From positions 1 through 52,138 of the forward strand of contig DXZN01000004.1 in the NCBI GenBank assembly GCA_019419645.1: a stretch of DNA of 52,138 nucleotides, given 5' to 3'. Each line of letters opens with the position of its first letter. Within the stretch, counting starts at the first letter, position 1. Positions 27,141 to 34,892 of the stretch are shown here, piece by piece. The position numbers were made by a program, and so were the translations under genes. This DNA is from Collinsella sp. (GTDB lineage: Bacteria > Actinomycetota > Coriobacteriia > Coriobacteriales > Coriobacteriaceae). Under the pieces are notes generated by a model. The model was given only the letters and a program-made list of their open reading frames with translations. It was not told the origin of the DNA and ran no database searches.

Positions 27141-27878
27141 CTAGGCAAGCGGATTCTTCTTTGCCATGCCATTTGCACGAGGCAATGAGACAGTTGCTGG
27201 ATGACTCTTCTTAAGAACAATGAACTCCCTGTGGCCCAAGCCCTCAGGCAAATCGATTGCGTCATTCAGAAGCAAAGTAAAGCCGCAAATCTTAGCTGCT
27301 GACATGCCGGAAGCAAGCTCCTCATCCGAAGGATTGCCCTTGGTGATAACAAATAGCCCTCCATCTTTGAGGAACGGAGCCGCATACTCAACAAGAATCG
27401 GTAGAGGGGCCAGTGCGCGGGCGGTTACGACAGAGAACTGCTTCTTATGGTTTCGAGCATATTCTTCAAGACGATCATGGACCGCATGAGCATGTTTCAA
27501 TCCAAGAGCATGGACAAAGGAATTGACAGCATCAACCTTCTTGCCAACAGAGTCAATATAAGTTGCTTTACGATGCGTGGCTATGGTTAACGGAATACCA
27601 GGGAAGCCCGCACCTGTACCCATATCGAGCAAAGCTCCCTCAGGAGCCTTATTGATATAGGGGAGTAAAACAAGTGAGTCGAGGATATGAAGTACAGCAG
27701 CATCTTCTACGTTGAGAATACGGGTGAGATTGGTTGTCTTATTTGTTTCCAAAACCAAATCCAAATGCTTGATACATTTCCTCAGCTCAACATCAGTTAC
27801 GCTCGAGGAATACTCTTTGCAATAGGAAATTAGGCGACTCAACATCTCGTCAGCTTGCTGATCAGTAAGTACTAACAA
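27141..27878 (-). CDS. rsmG: 16S rRNA G527 7-methyltransferase RsmG
   Basis: RsmG (GidB) methylates N7 of G527 in 16S rRNA; its loss gives low-level streptomycin resistance. The protein shows the SAM-binding GTGAGFPGIPLTI, NLTRI upstream, and the TARALAPLPILVEYAAPFLKDGG block. I place the start at a TTG at 27878, giving 245 residues, because AAAGGAG lies 6 bases upstream. A longer frame begins with a TTG inside the terminator of the upstream operon and is unlikely. It heads the rsmG-parA-parB transcript. Confidence 0.94.
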   Translation of the reverse strand: MLVLTDQQADEMLSRLISYCKEYSSSVTDVELRKCIKHLDLVLETNKTTNLTRILNVEDAAVLHILDSLVLLPYINKAPEGALLDMGTGAGFPGIPLTIATHRKATYIDSVGKKVDAVNSFVHALGLKHAHAVHDRLEEYARNHKKQFSVVTARALAPLPILVEYAAPFLKDGGLFVITKGNPSDEELASGMSAAKICGFTLLLNDAIDLPEGLGHREFIVLKKSHPATVSLPRANGMAKKNPLA

Positions 27879-27923
27879 CGAAAGCTCCTTTCTGACAAAA
27901 ATCAGTGTATCGAGAACTTTTGA

Positions 27924-27955
27924 CAAAAAAAGGGGACGTGGAAACCACGTCCCCT
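27924..27955 (-). terminator. Intrinsic terminator between khpB and rsmG
   Basis: A perfect 11-bp stem AGGGGACGTGG/CCACGTCCCCT with a 3-base loop precedes a run of seven T on the minus strand. It separates the rpmH-khpB operon from rsmG-parAB. Confidence 0.92.
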
Positions 27956-27974
27956 TAGCATAAGCTCGAGTAGA

Positions 27975-28544
27975 TTATCGAGCAACAATCACCACATGGC
28001 GATCGGGGTCAGAACCCTCAGAATGAGTATCGACGGCATCATTGCCACGAAGTGCAATGTGAACCAGTCGGCGCTCGTAGGCATTCATGGGCGGAAGCGA
28101 AACACTCTTATGAGTGCGGATGGCACGCTCGGCAGCAGACTGAGCCATGGAGGCAACCTTGTCCTGTCGGCGGCTCTTGTATCCCTCGACGTCCACTACA
28201 ACCGGATACCTAAAGCCAAGCTTGCGGCTCACCAGCAAAGAGAACATAACCTGAAGGGCATCAAGGGTGCGACCATGACGGCCAATGAGAACAGCAAGGT
28301 CGGGAGCCGTTACATCCAGAATCAGCTCACCCTCGTCGCCCTCATACTCATCGATAGGAGAGTTGGCGGCATCGAAGTGCGAAAGGATGGAACGCAGGAT
28401 GGAAATCGCGACATCGGCAATGGTGTCGAGCTCCTCGTCGGTCAGCTCTTCACCGGCCTTGTAGCGCTGTGCAATCTCGGGATAATCGCCCGCGACCTGC
28501 GGGGCAACCTCCTCAAGCATATCCTCGATGATCTCTTCAGACAT
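27975..28544 (-). CDS. khpB: RNA-binding protein KhpB (Jag, KH and R3H)
   Basis: The 189-residue protein has a KH domain (VLIGRHGRTLDALQ, about 85-98) and an R3H domain (MNAYERRLVHIAL, about 150-162). It lacks the N-terminal Jag_N domain of longer homologues; that end is instead acidic (SEEIIEDMLEEV). KhpB binds RNA with KhpA and affects cell division and elongation in streptococci. It conventionally follows yidC, as here. The ATG at 28544 follows TTGGAG by 6 bases; an ATG four codons earlier lacks a site. Confidence 0.93.
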   Translation of the reverse strand: MSEEIIEDMLEEVAPQVAGDYPEIAQRYKAGEELTDEELDTIADVAISILRSILSHFDAANSPIDEYEGDEGELILDVTAPDLAVLIGRHGRTLDALQVMFSLLVSRKLGFRYPVVVDVEGYKSRRQDKVASMAQSAAERAIRTHKSVSLPPMNAYERRLVHIALRGNDAVDTHSEGSDPDRHVVIVAR

Positions 28545-28588
28545 AACGTACTCCAAAAGTTAGGTACCTAAATAAGATTGATATCCCG

Positions 28589-29359
28589 CTACTTCTTCTT
28601 GTGCGGGCGCGGCTTCTTCTCGCGACGAGTGACCTCAACCTGCAGCGGCGCGTTCTTAAGGCGCTCCTCCTCATCGGCCTTCGCCTTGTCGATGACCTTC
28701 TGCGTCACAAAAATCTGCTGGATAACCTGCCAAGCAGACGAGACGTCGTAGTACAGCAGAACACCAACGGGAAGGCTCCAGCCCATCCAAAGCATCATGA
28801 CCGTCATGACAACGGCCATCATACGCATGCTCTGAGCCTGCTGGCCGGTCTGGTTGCGCGACATATAGAGCTGCGGAATCAGGGTCAGGACAGCGAACAG
28901 GATCAGGCAGACCAGCGCAGGCAGCGCGACCATAAAGCCATCGGCAAAGGAGGCACTCGGCGTGGTGGTCAGGTCGGGCAGAATATTAAAGAACGAGAAC
29001 GCGCCGTCGTTAAAGTAGTCCGGCAGGTTACGCAGCAGCGTAAATAGGGCGAACAGGACAGGCATCTGAATCAACAGCGGCAGACAACCAGCCATCGGGT
29101 TGAACTTGTTCTCGCTGTAGAACTTCTGCATTTCCTCGGCCTGACGCTGGGGATCGTCGGCATAGCGCTCCTGGATCTCGAGCATCTTGGGCTGCAGCAC
29201 CTGCATGCGTGCCGTCGACTTAGTCGACTTGAGCATAAGCGGCGTCAGCAGCAGACGGATGATGACCACCAGGATGATGATGGACAGGCCCCAGTCGACC
29301 GCAAAGGTCTGGATGAGCTTGAGCAGCTCGAAAAGGATGTTAACGATCCAATCCCACAT
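28589..29359 (-). CDS. yidC: Membrane protein insertase YidC
   Basis: YidC/Oxa1 inserts and folds inner-membrane proteins with or without SecYEG. This 256-residue form has the five core membrane segments and no large periplasmic domain, as in Gram-positives. The hydrophilic-groove Arg is present in VVIIRLLLTPL, followed by the coiled loop STARMQVLQPKMLEIQERY and NPMAGCLPLLIQMPVLFALF. The basic tail ends EKKPRPHKKK, typical of ribosome-binding tails. The first residue pattern lacks an obvious lipoprotein signal. Confidence 0.95.
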   Translation of the reverse strand: MWDWIVNILFELLKLIQTFAVDWGLSIIILVVIIRLLLTPLMLKSTKSTARMQVLQPKMLEIQERYADDPQRQAEEMQKFYSENKFNPMAGCLPLLIQMPVLFALFTLLRNLPDYFNDGAFSFFNILPDLTTTPSASFADGFMVALPALVCLILFAVLTLIPQLYMSRNQTGQQAQSMRMMAVVMTVMMLWMGWSLPVGVLLYYDVSSAWQVIQQIFVTQKVIDKAKADEEERLKNAPLQVEVTRREKKPRPHKKK

Positions 29360-29388
29360 GTAAGTTTTCCTCCGATAGCGAGTGCCCG

Positions 29389-29613
29389 CTAGGGCACAGG
29401 GTCATAACCGCCGACGTGCAGGGGATTGCAGCGAGCGATGCGCCTCACGGCAAGCCAGCAGCCTCTCAAAACACCGTACTTCTCAATCGCCTGGACGGCG
29501 TATTGCGAGCACGTTGGGTAATAAATGCAGGCGTCAGGCAATAAGGGCGAAATAACCTGTTGATATATGCGAATAGGAGTGATGGCAACACGTCGCAAAA
29601 CGTGATTGCTCAT
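29389..29613 (-). CDS. yidD: Membrane insertion efficiency factor YidD
   Basis: A 74-residue protein with the YidD pattern: an amphipathic N-terminus (IRIYQQVISPLLP), then CIYYPTCSQYAVQAIEKYG and GCWLAVRRIARCNPLHVGGYDPVP, with three conserved Cys. It assists YidC-dependent insertion. Its start overlaps the rnpA stop by 4 bases (ATGA), so it is coupled. Confidence 0.95.
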   Translation of the reverse strand: MSNHVLRRVAITPIRIYQQVISPLLPDACIYYPTCSQYAVQAIEKYGVLRGCWLAVRRIARCNPLHVGGYDPVP

Positions 29614-29948
29614 CGCTCCTCCCCGGCAACGCCGGCGCGTTTCATAAGCGAACGCAATGCATTGTCCATCTCCTGAGGCGAAGAAACCCTCGTCTTGGGA
29701 GTTGCGAATAAGATGATGTCATAACCCGCAACGGGAAATCCACAGCTGCGGGCGGCCTCGCGCATCACACGCTTAGAACGGTTGCGCACGACAGCACAAC
29801 CGAGCCGTTTAGCACCAACGAAGGCGACCCTTCCGGAGTCGCCTTCGCCAACCGATTCACATATGGTCATTCGAATCAGAGGGTGATTGAAACGACGCCC
29901 CTGACTGAACACATGCTCGAAATCTTGCCGAGACTTAATAGTCTTCAT
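29610..29948 (-). CDS. rnpA: Ribonuclease P protein component RnpA
   Basis: RnpA binds the RNase P RNA and helps recognise pre-tRNA leaders. The 112-residue protein has the RNR motif AVVRNRSKRVMREA and an N-terminal DFEHVFSQGRRF. The ATG at 29948 lies 20 bases after rpmH and has no recognisable ribosome site, so initiation probably depends on rpmH translation, as in many bacteria. It overlaps yidD by 4 bases. Confidence 0.95.
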   Translation of the reverse strand: MKTIKSRQDFEHVFSQGRRFNHPLIRMTICESVGEGDSGRVAFVGAKRLGCAVVRNRSKRVMREAARSCGFPVAGYDIILFATPKTRVSSPQEMDNALRSLMKRAGVAGEER

Positions 29949-29968
29949 GCGAGATGTGTGTATCGCTG

Positions 29969-30103
29969 CTAGACAGTGAGACGCTTGCGGCCCTTGGCGC
30001 GACGACGGGCGAGCACGGCACGACCACCCTTAGTGGCCATACGGGCACGGAAGCCATGGGTCTTGGCACGCTTACGCTTATTAGGCTGATACGTACGCTT
30101 CAT
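29969..30103 (-). CDS. rpmH: Ribosomal protein bL34
   Basis: The 44-residue protein reads MKRTYQPNKRKRAKTHGF onward, an unmistakable bL34 sequence of usual length. AGGAGG lies 7 bases before the ATG. It heads the rpmH-rnpA-yidD-yidC-khpB operon from a strong promoter at 30176-30205. The leader holds a small GC hairpin (arms 30132-30138 and 30143-30149). Confidence 0.98.
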   Translation of the reverse strand: MKRTYQPNKRKRAKTHGFRARMATKGGRAVLARRRAKGRKRLTV

Positions 30104-30175
30104 CTTAAGTTCCTCCTGCTGCATTTCGAGTGTCCGCGGGGGCGCGGACGCAGATATAGACACGTGAGCTTGAAG

Positions 30176-30205
30176 ATTGTAGGGAAATCAATGTTCAAAT
30201 GTCAA
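30176..30205 (-). promoter_or_regulatory. Promoter of the rpmH operon
   Basis: On the minus strand TTGACA (30205-30200) and TACAAT (30181-30176) are separated by 18 bases. This is a near-consensus housekeeping promoter about 70 bases upstream of rpmH. Confidence 0.85.
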
Positions 30206-30302
30206 GAAATCAAAGGTAAAAGGTTGCGCAGTTCACACGGTTCCCCCATAAGCCGAGCTCGATTTAGCGGTGCATGGCAACTTTTCACGATATTTCATCG
30301 AG

Positions 30303-30385
30303 TTTTCAACAGGTCATGTTGGCAATGTTGAGAACTTTTCGTCCGTTTTTCAAAGTTTTCAACAGGTTTTGAAAAGTTGTCGAAA
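30303..30385. other. oriC part 1, DnaA-box-like cluster
   Basis: Between rpmH and the GHKL gene lie TTTTCAACA at 30303-30311 and 30356-30364, an inverted variant TGTTGAGAA at 30326-30334, and TTTTGAAAAGTTGTCGAAA at 30367-30385. The 9-mers differ from the E. coli box TTATCCACA at two positions and may be the local form. The last block recurs with 17 of 19 bases identical at 33557-33575 beyond dnaA. The remaining non-coding sequence (30206-30302 and 30386-30448) shows no gene. The box call is inference. Confidence 0.65.
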
Positions 30386-30448
30386 GATGAGAAACATTGC
30401 ACGGTGAGCTACTATTTGTTCGAAACCTTTTGAAAGATTGCGAGCGGC

Positions 30449-31801
30449 ATGTCTGACGACTTTTACACCATGGTCGATTCCGGAGACCCGGCACCCGACA
30501 ACGAGCACATCACCGGCGCGCGCGAAGAGCGTGAGGAAGGCGAGCAGACGACCACGCAGGCGCCAAAAGCCATGTACGCCGCGCGCATCGCCGTCTATGA
30601 CGACATGCTGTCGACACCGCGTGTGATCGTCATTGATCCGCAAGATGTCCGCACGTATTTGGAAGAGACGACCAACACCGTCTACCAGTGCATGAAAGAA
30701 CAAGGTGGCCATATCTCGCTCATGGTCATCCGCGAGATTGTCGAAAACTTTATCCACGCGCACTTTGCCGAGCCCATCATCTCGATTCTGGACGGCGGAG
30801 ACACCATCCGCTTTGCTGATCAAGGACCCGGCATCGACGACAAGGAGCGCGCTTTCGACTTTGGCGTTACCAGCGCAAACAGCAAGATGAAGCGCTATAT
30901 CCGTGGAACCGGAGCAGGGTTTCCCATGGTGCAGGAGTATTTGGAAAACGCCGGCGGGGCCGTGTCCATCGAGGACAACATGGGCAACGGCACCGTGGTT
31001 ACGGTAAGCCTGGATCCTAAACGCGTGCAGGAAATCGAACGCGCCGGCGGGCGCGGTGCTGCCGTGCGGCCCGAGACGGAGCAGCCCGCATATCCCCTGC
31101 CGGGAGCTTTTGCGCAGCAGCCCATGGCAACGCAACAGATGCAGCCCCGCGTGGGACAGATGCAGCAGCCCGGAATGCTTCCTACACAAGAGTCCCAGGC
31201 GGCGTCGATGTCGATGCCGCCAAACGTGCCAGAGGCCATGCCGCTGGCGGATCAGGATGCAGCAGCAATGCAGCAGGCGACGGGGGCACCGGGTGGCCAG
31301 CAAATGGGATATCAGCCGTACCAACAGGGATATCCATATCAGCAGATGCCGCCACTGGGGTATGGCCAGCAGTTCCCACAGCAGTACCAGCAGGGATATC
31401 AGCAGCCGTACCAGCAGATGCCGCAGCAGCAGTACAACCCCTGGGCCCAGCAGATGACTCCGCAGCCTTACCAACAGTGGCCTCAAAGTTTTCAACAGCA
31501 AATGCCGCCGATGCAGAGTTCTCAACAATCAGCAGCTCAAATGATGTATCCTAATGCAGCAAATCAGTATGCGCAGCCACAGCCGGACGTGTTCGTAAGC
31601 GATCGCGGCAACGCCGCGCTGGGCTATCTGGCGCAAAATCAAGCGTGCGGTGCAACCGATCTGGCGAGGGCGTTTGGAAACTCGGCCCCCACTTGGTCAC
31701 GCACGCTCAATGACTTGGCGCAGGCCGGCTTGGTCATCAAGCATGGCCAGAAATACCATCTGACCGAACTCGGCGCCGCTCGCGTGCGAGCTCAGAGCTA
31801 A
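30449..31801 (+). CDS. GHKL ATPase with Q-rich linker and winged helix
   Basis: I recognise the domains but not a named family. Residues about 75-190 form a histidine-kinase-like (GHKL) ATPase: N-box EIVENF (96-101), G1 DQGPGI (124-129), G2 GTGAGF (153-158). There is no HisKA domain or membrane segment, so it is not a sensor kinase. Residues about 222-378 are a low-complexity linker rich in Gln, Pro, Met and Tyr, with repeated YQQGY and YQQM units. Residues about 386-450 look like a winged helix (ALGYLAQNQACGATDLARAFG, SRTLNDLAQAGLVI), suited to DNA binding. It lies 15 bases upstream of dnaA and likely shares its transcript, so a role in initiation or its control is a fair guess. Confidence 0.85.
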   Translation: MSDDFYTMVDSGDPAPDNEHITGAREEREEGEQTTTQAPKAMYAARIAVYDDMLSTPRVIVIDPQDVRTYLEETTNTVYQCMKEQGGHISLMVIREIVENFIHAHFAEPIISILDGGDTIRFADQGPGIDDKERAFDFGVTSANSKMKRYIRGTGAGFPMVQEYLENAGGAVSIEDNMGNGTVVTVSLDPKRVQEIERAGGRGAAVRPETEQPAYPLPGAFAQQPMATQQMQPRVGQMQQPGMLPTQESQAASMSMPPNVPEAMPLADQDAAAMQQATGAPGGQQMGYQPYQQGYPYQQMPPLGYGQQFPQQYQQGYQQPYQQMPQQQYNPWAQQMTPQPYQQWPQSFQQQMPPMQSSQQSAAQMMYPNAANQYAQPQPDVFVSDRGNAALGYLAQNQACGATDLARAFGNSAPTWSRTLNDLAQAGLVIKHGQKYHLTELGAARVRAQS

Positions 31802-31816
31802 AGAACGGGAGAGACA

Positions 31817-33541
31817 GTGGACGAGGAAGCAAGCATCATCCTGGGGGATGCCATCGCCTTTTGCCAGCGCGACGGCCAAGATGCACGCCTCATCAACATG
31901 CTGGGGCAATCGCGCGCCATAAGCCTGACCGAAGATACGCTCACGATCGAGGCCCCCTCGCGCTTTGCCATCGCGCAGCTCAAAAAGCATCAGCCGACTA
32001 TTGAGGCCTATCTGGAAGAAATCGCCTTTGCTCCGATCGCGCTCGACATCGTGGCACCGCAAGGCGCAACGGCCGAATCTGCTGCCGCGACGGTGCCCGC
32101 CACGGCTCCCGCTGCTTCCCCTGCGGCGCCAGCCTCCGCAGGCGACGTGCCGACAATCGAGCACCAGCACAGCGATGTTTCCCGTGAAACCATGGCACCG
32201 TTGCCGACCGCCGCTGCGACGTCAACGAACGCACCCGTCACGCACATGCCCATCGCTCATGACGCAGCGGCGGGCGCGGATTCGGGCATTGCAATCAAGA
32301 ACACGCTCTCGGCCGATGATTTTCGTCGCATGATGAACCAGATGAAGGGCGGGGCGCCGACTAAGTCCACGCAAGCCGCGACCCCCGCTTCACCCATGCC
32401 GGCACCGACCGTGCCGGCCGAGCAGAATACGGATGGAGCCCCACTCGCCGCGAACTCAAAATTTACCTTTGAGAACTTTGTCTACGGCCCCGAGAACAGC
32501 CATGCCTATCGCTCGGCACTCAAGTTTGCCGCCCTCGCGGACGAGCGCGGCACGTGCACATCACTGTTCATCTACGGCAAATCGGGCCTGGGCAAGACGC
32601 ACCTGCTGCTTGCCATCAAAAACGAGCTCGCCGAGAAGTCGCCCGAGATCAAGGTCAAGTATGCCAACTCCCAGGCATATCTGGACGACCTGATGACCGA
32701 GTTCGACCGCCAAAAGAAGAGCAACGCCCCTATCATGCAGGCATACCACGGCGTGGACGTGCTCATCATCGATGACATCCAAAACATCATCGGCAAGCGC
32801 GCGAGCGTGGACTACTTTTTCCAGCTCATGGACGAGTTCATCCGCAACAACAAGAAGGTCGTCATCGCGGCAGACCGCGCCCCCAAGGACCTGAGCATGG
32901 ACGAGCGTCTGACCAGCCGCTTCAACGCCGGCATGCTCTGCCTGGTCGCAGAGCCCAGCTACGAGATGAAATACAAGATCTTGCAGCGCTATTACGAGAA
33001 CACCATCGTCGCCGCTCCCGAGGCAGGCGACGACTCGCTGCTGGCGGCCTATGGGGGCGACAGCGGGCACCTGACCGACGACCACTTTAAACACATGGCC
33101 GAGGTCTCGGGCACCAACATCCGCGAACTCGAGAGCTTTTGCGAGCGCTGCGCCGGCGAGGCGGGCGACCGCGAGCGCGAGGGCGGGGAGCTCACCTTTG
33201 ACGATATCGACGCCATCGCCAGCCAGTACTTCGACACATCGGCCAAAAAGATCAACGTCCAGACGGTTCAGTCCGTCATCGAAGAGCAGTACGGCGTGAC
33301 GCACGAGGAGCTCATCGGCCCGCGTCGCAACGCCAATATCGCCAAAGCACGCCATATCGCTATCTATCTGGCCATCGAGATGTGCGAGATGACGACCACG
33401 GCGGTGGGCGCCGAATTTGGCAACCGCAACCACTCGACCGTCAGCACGAGCTACAAAAAGGTCCAGAAGATGATCCAGGAAGACCGCACCGTCACCGAAG
33501 ACCTCAAGTCGCTGCGCGATAAAATTACACTGCGCTCGTAG
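31817..33541 (+). CDS. dnaA: Chromosomal replication initiator DnaA
   Basis: DnaA binds oriC boxes and opens the origin. The 574-residue protein is longer than usual (about 450) because domain II is an Ala/Pro/Thr-rich linker (about 75-215). The N-terminal domain I is recognisable up to the QPTIEAYLEEI region. Domain III has Walker A YGKSGLGKTHL (about 254) and Walker B VLIIDDIQNI; domain IV ends with the box-binding signature GNRNHSTVSTSY. The GTG start has GGGAG about 6 bases upstream. It follows the GHKL gene by 15 bases. A degenerate parS lies inside the linker-coding part. Confidence 0.98.
   Translation: MDEEASIILGDAIAFCQRDGQDARLINMLGQSRAISLTEDTLTIEAPSRFAIAQLKKHQPTIEAYLEEIAFAPIALDIVAPQGATAESAAATVPATAPAASPAAPASAGDVPTIEHQHSDVSRETMAPLPTAAATSTNAPVTHMPIAHDAAAGADSGIAIKNTLSADDFRRMMNQMKGGAPTKSTQAATPASPMPAPTVPAEQNTDGAPLAANSKFTFENFVYGPENSHAYRSALKFAALADERGTCTSLFIYGKSGLGKTHLLLAIKNELAEKSPEIKVKYANSQAYLDDLMTEFDRQKKSNAPIMQAYHGVDVLIIDDIQNIIGKRASVDYFFQLMDEFIRNNKKVVIAADRAPKDLSMDERLTSRFNAGMLCLVAEPSYEMKYKILQRYYENTIVAAPEAGDDSLLAAYGGDSGHLTDDHFKHMAEVSGTNIRELESFCERCAGEAGDREREGGELTFDDIDAIASQYFDTSAKKINVQTVQSVIEEQYGVTHEELIGPRRNANIAKARHIAIYLAIEMCEMTTTAVGAEFGNRNHSTVSTSYKKVQKMIQEDRTVTEDLKSLRDKITLRS
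32176..32191. promoter_or_regulatory. Degenerate parS-like site inside dnaA
   Basis: TGTTTCCCGTGAAACC matches parS at 14 of 16 positions. It sits in the variable linker-coding part of dnaA, where sequence is little constrained, about 5 kb from the perfect sites. Confidence 0.5.
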
Positions 33542-33556
33542 GGAAATAGAGACACC

Positions 33557-33779
33557 TGTTGAAAACTTGTCGAAACCACGGGCATAAGGTGTCTAAAACC
33601 CAACCCGCGGTGATGAAAAGTTTTGCGCAGGTTTTGAACGTGGAAAACCACCCCTGTTGCACACAGGTTGCTGTCGATTCTCTTTCTGGGTCTGACCTGC
33701 GTCTTTGGGAGTAATCAACAGTTTCGTCAGTGCTATTACTATTATTAAGATATTTATATCTATAGAAAGGTATTAAAAG
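33557..33779. other. oriC part 2, DnaA boxes, trio run and AT-rich DUE
   Basis: The dnaA-dnaN gap holds TGTTGAAAA (33557-33565, the inverted 9-mer) leading into a 19-base block shared with oriC part 1. It also holds CGTGGAAAA (33639-33647; inverse TTTTCCACG) and TAATCAACA (33712-33720). Twelve bases later the minus strand reads TAATAATAGTAATAG (33747-33733), five 5'-TA(A/G) units in the pattern of the DnaA-trio of Bacillus origins. An AT-rich stretch (33748-33779) follows, suited to be the unwinding element. It also contains the dnaN ribosome site AAAGG. Confidence 0.72.
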
Positions 33780-34883
33780 ATGAAGTTCACCGTCAGCCAG
33801 AGCTCGCTTACACAAGCCATCGGCGTCGTTATGAAGGGTGTCGCTTCGGCATCCACCCTCCCCATCCTGTCGGGCGTGCTCGTTAAGGCCCAAGACGGCA
33901 TCTTGGAATTCCAGACCTCTAACTACACCATCTCGATCCGTCATCGCATCGCGGCGCATGTCGAAGAAGAGGGCGAGATGGTTATTCCCTGTAAGATGCT
34001 CTCCAATATCACCAAGACCCTCCCCGATGCCCCGGTCACCTTTGAGCTGTCCGAGCGCCAGGTGCTGATTGGTTGCGAGAAGAGCTCTTTCCGCCTGAAC
34101 ACGCTCGATGCCAATGACTTCCCCGAGTTTCCGGCCTATGCCATCGAGAGTGCCGTGGAGCTGCCGACCGATGTCTTGTCCGAAATGGTCGGCCGCGTGT
34201 GGCGCGTCACCTCGACCGACAAGGCTCGCCCCATCCTGGGCGGCGTGCACATGAAGGTCGAGAACAACACCGTACGCCTGGTAGCGACCGATTCCTTCCG
34301 CTTGGCCGTGTGCGATACGCAGGTCGAGACCTCGACCCTCGAGGGCTCCTTTGAGCTTAACGTTCCGGCTGACGCCTTTAACGACGCGCTGAACATCATG
34401 GCCAGCCAGGCGACCATCATGATCGGGGCTACCGACACCCAGGTCGTCTTCGAGGCCGGCAACACCACCTACGTGTCGCGTCGCATCGAGGGCGTGTACC
34501 CCAACTACAAGCAGCTCATCCCCGATTCGTGCGTGACGAGCGTCAAGATCGACGTCGCCGCCTTTAACGCCGCCCTCAAGCGCGTGGCCGTTATCGCGAG
34601 CGCCAACCCCGCCGTCAAGTTCGAGATCGATGTCGAGAACGGGCAGATGGGCCTGTCCTCCATTTCCAATGACCAGGACCTTGCGCAGGAGACGATCGAT
34701 GTCGAGGCTGAGGGCGAGTCGGGTACCATCGCCTTCAACTACCACTACATCTTCGGCTGCCTCAATGCCCTGTCCAAGGAGAAGGAGATCACGCTGGAGC
34801 TCAAGAGCTACTCGCAGGCGGGCATCTTCAAGTCCTACGACAAGATCAACTACCTGTACCTGGTCATGCCGGTCCGCATCTAG
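33780..34883 (+). CDS. dnaN: DNA polymerase III sliding clamp DnaN
   Basis: The beta clamp encircles DNA and tethers the polymerase. The 367-residue protein follows the three-domain clamp pattern, starting MKFTVSQSSLTQAI, with the middle-domain WRVTSTDKARPILGGVHM and the C-terminal NYHYIFGCLNAL ending KINYLYLVMPVRI. Length is typical. AAAGG sits about 10 bases before the ATG. recF starts 9 bases after its stop, giving the dnaN-recF-DUF721 operon. Confidence 0.97.
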   Translation: MKFTVSQSSLTQAIGVVMKGVASASTLPILSGVLVKAQDGILEFQTSNYTISIRHRIAAHVEEEGEMVIPCKMLSNITKTLPDAPVTFELSERQVLIGCEKSSFRLNTLDANDFPEFPAYAIESAVELPTDVLSEMVGRVWRVTSTDKARPILGGVHMKVENNTVRLVATDSFRLAVCDTQVETSTLEGSFELNVPADAFNDALNIMASQATIMIGATDTQVVFEAGNTTYVSRRIEGVYPNYKQLIPDSCVTSVKIDVAAFNAALKRVAVIASANPAVKFEIDVENGQMGLSSISNDQDLAQETIDVEAEGESGTIAFNYHYIFGCLNALSKEKEITLELKSYSQAGIFKSYDKINYLYLVMPVRI

Positions 34884-34892
34884 CGCTGCGCC

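Noticed and set aside
27879..27926. Longer rsmG start inside the upstream terminator
   Set aside because: The TTG lies within the T-run of a strong terminator and lacks a ribosome site; the TTG at 27878 has AAAGGAG.
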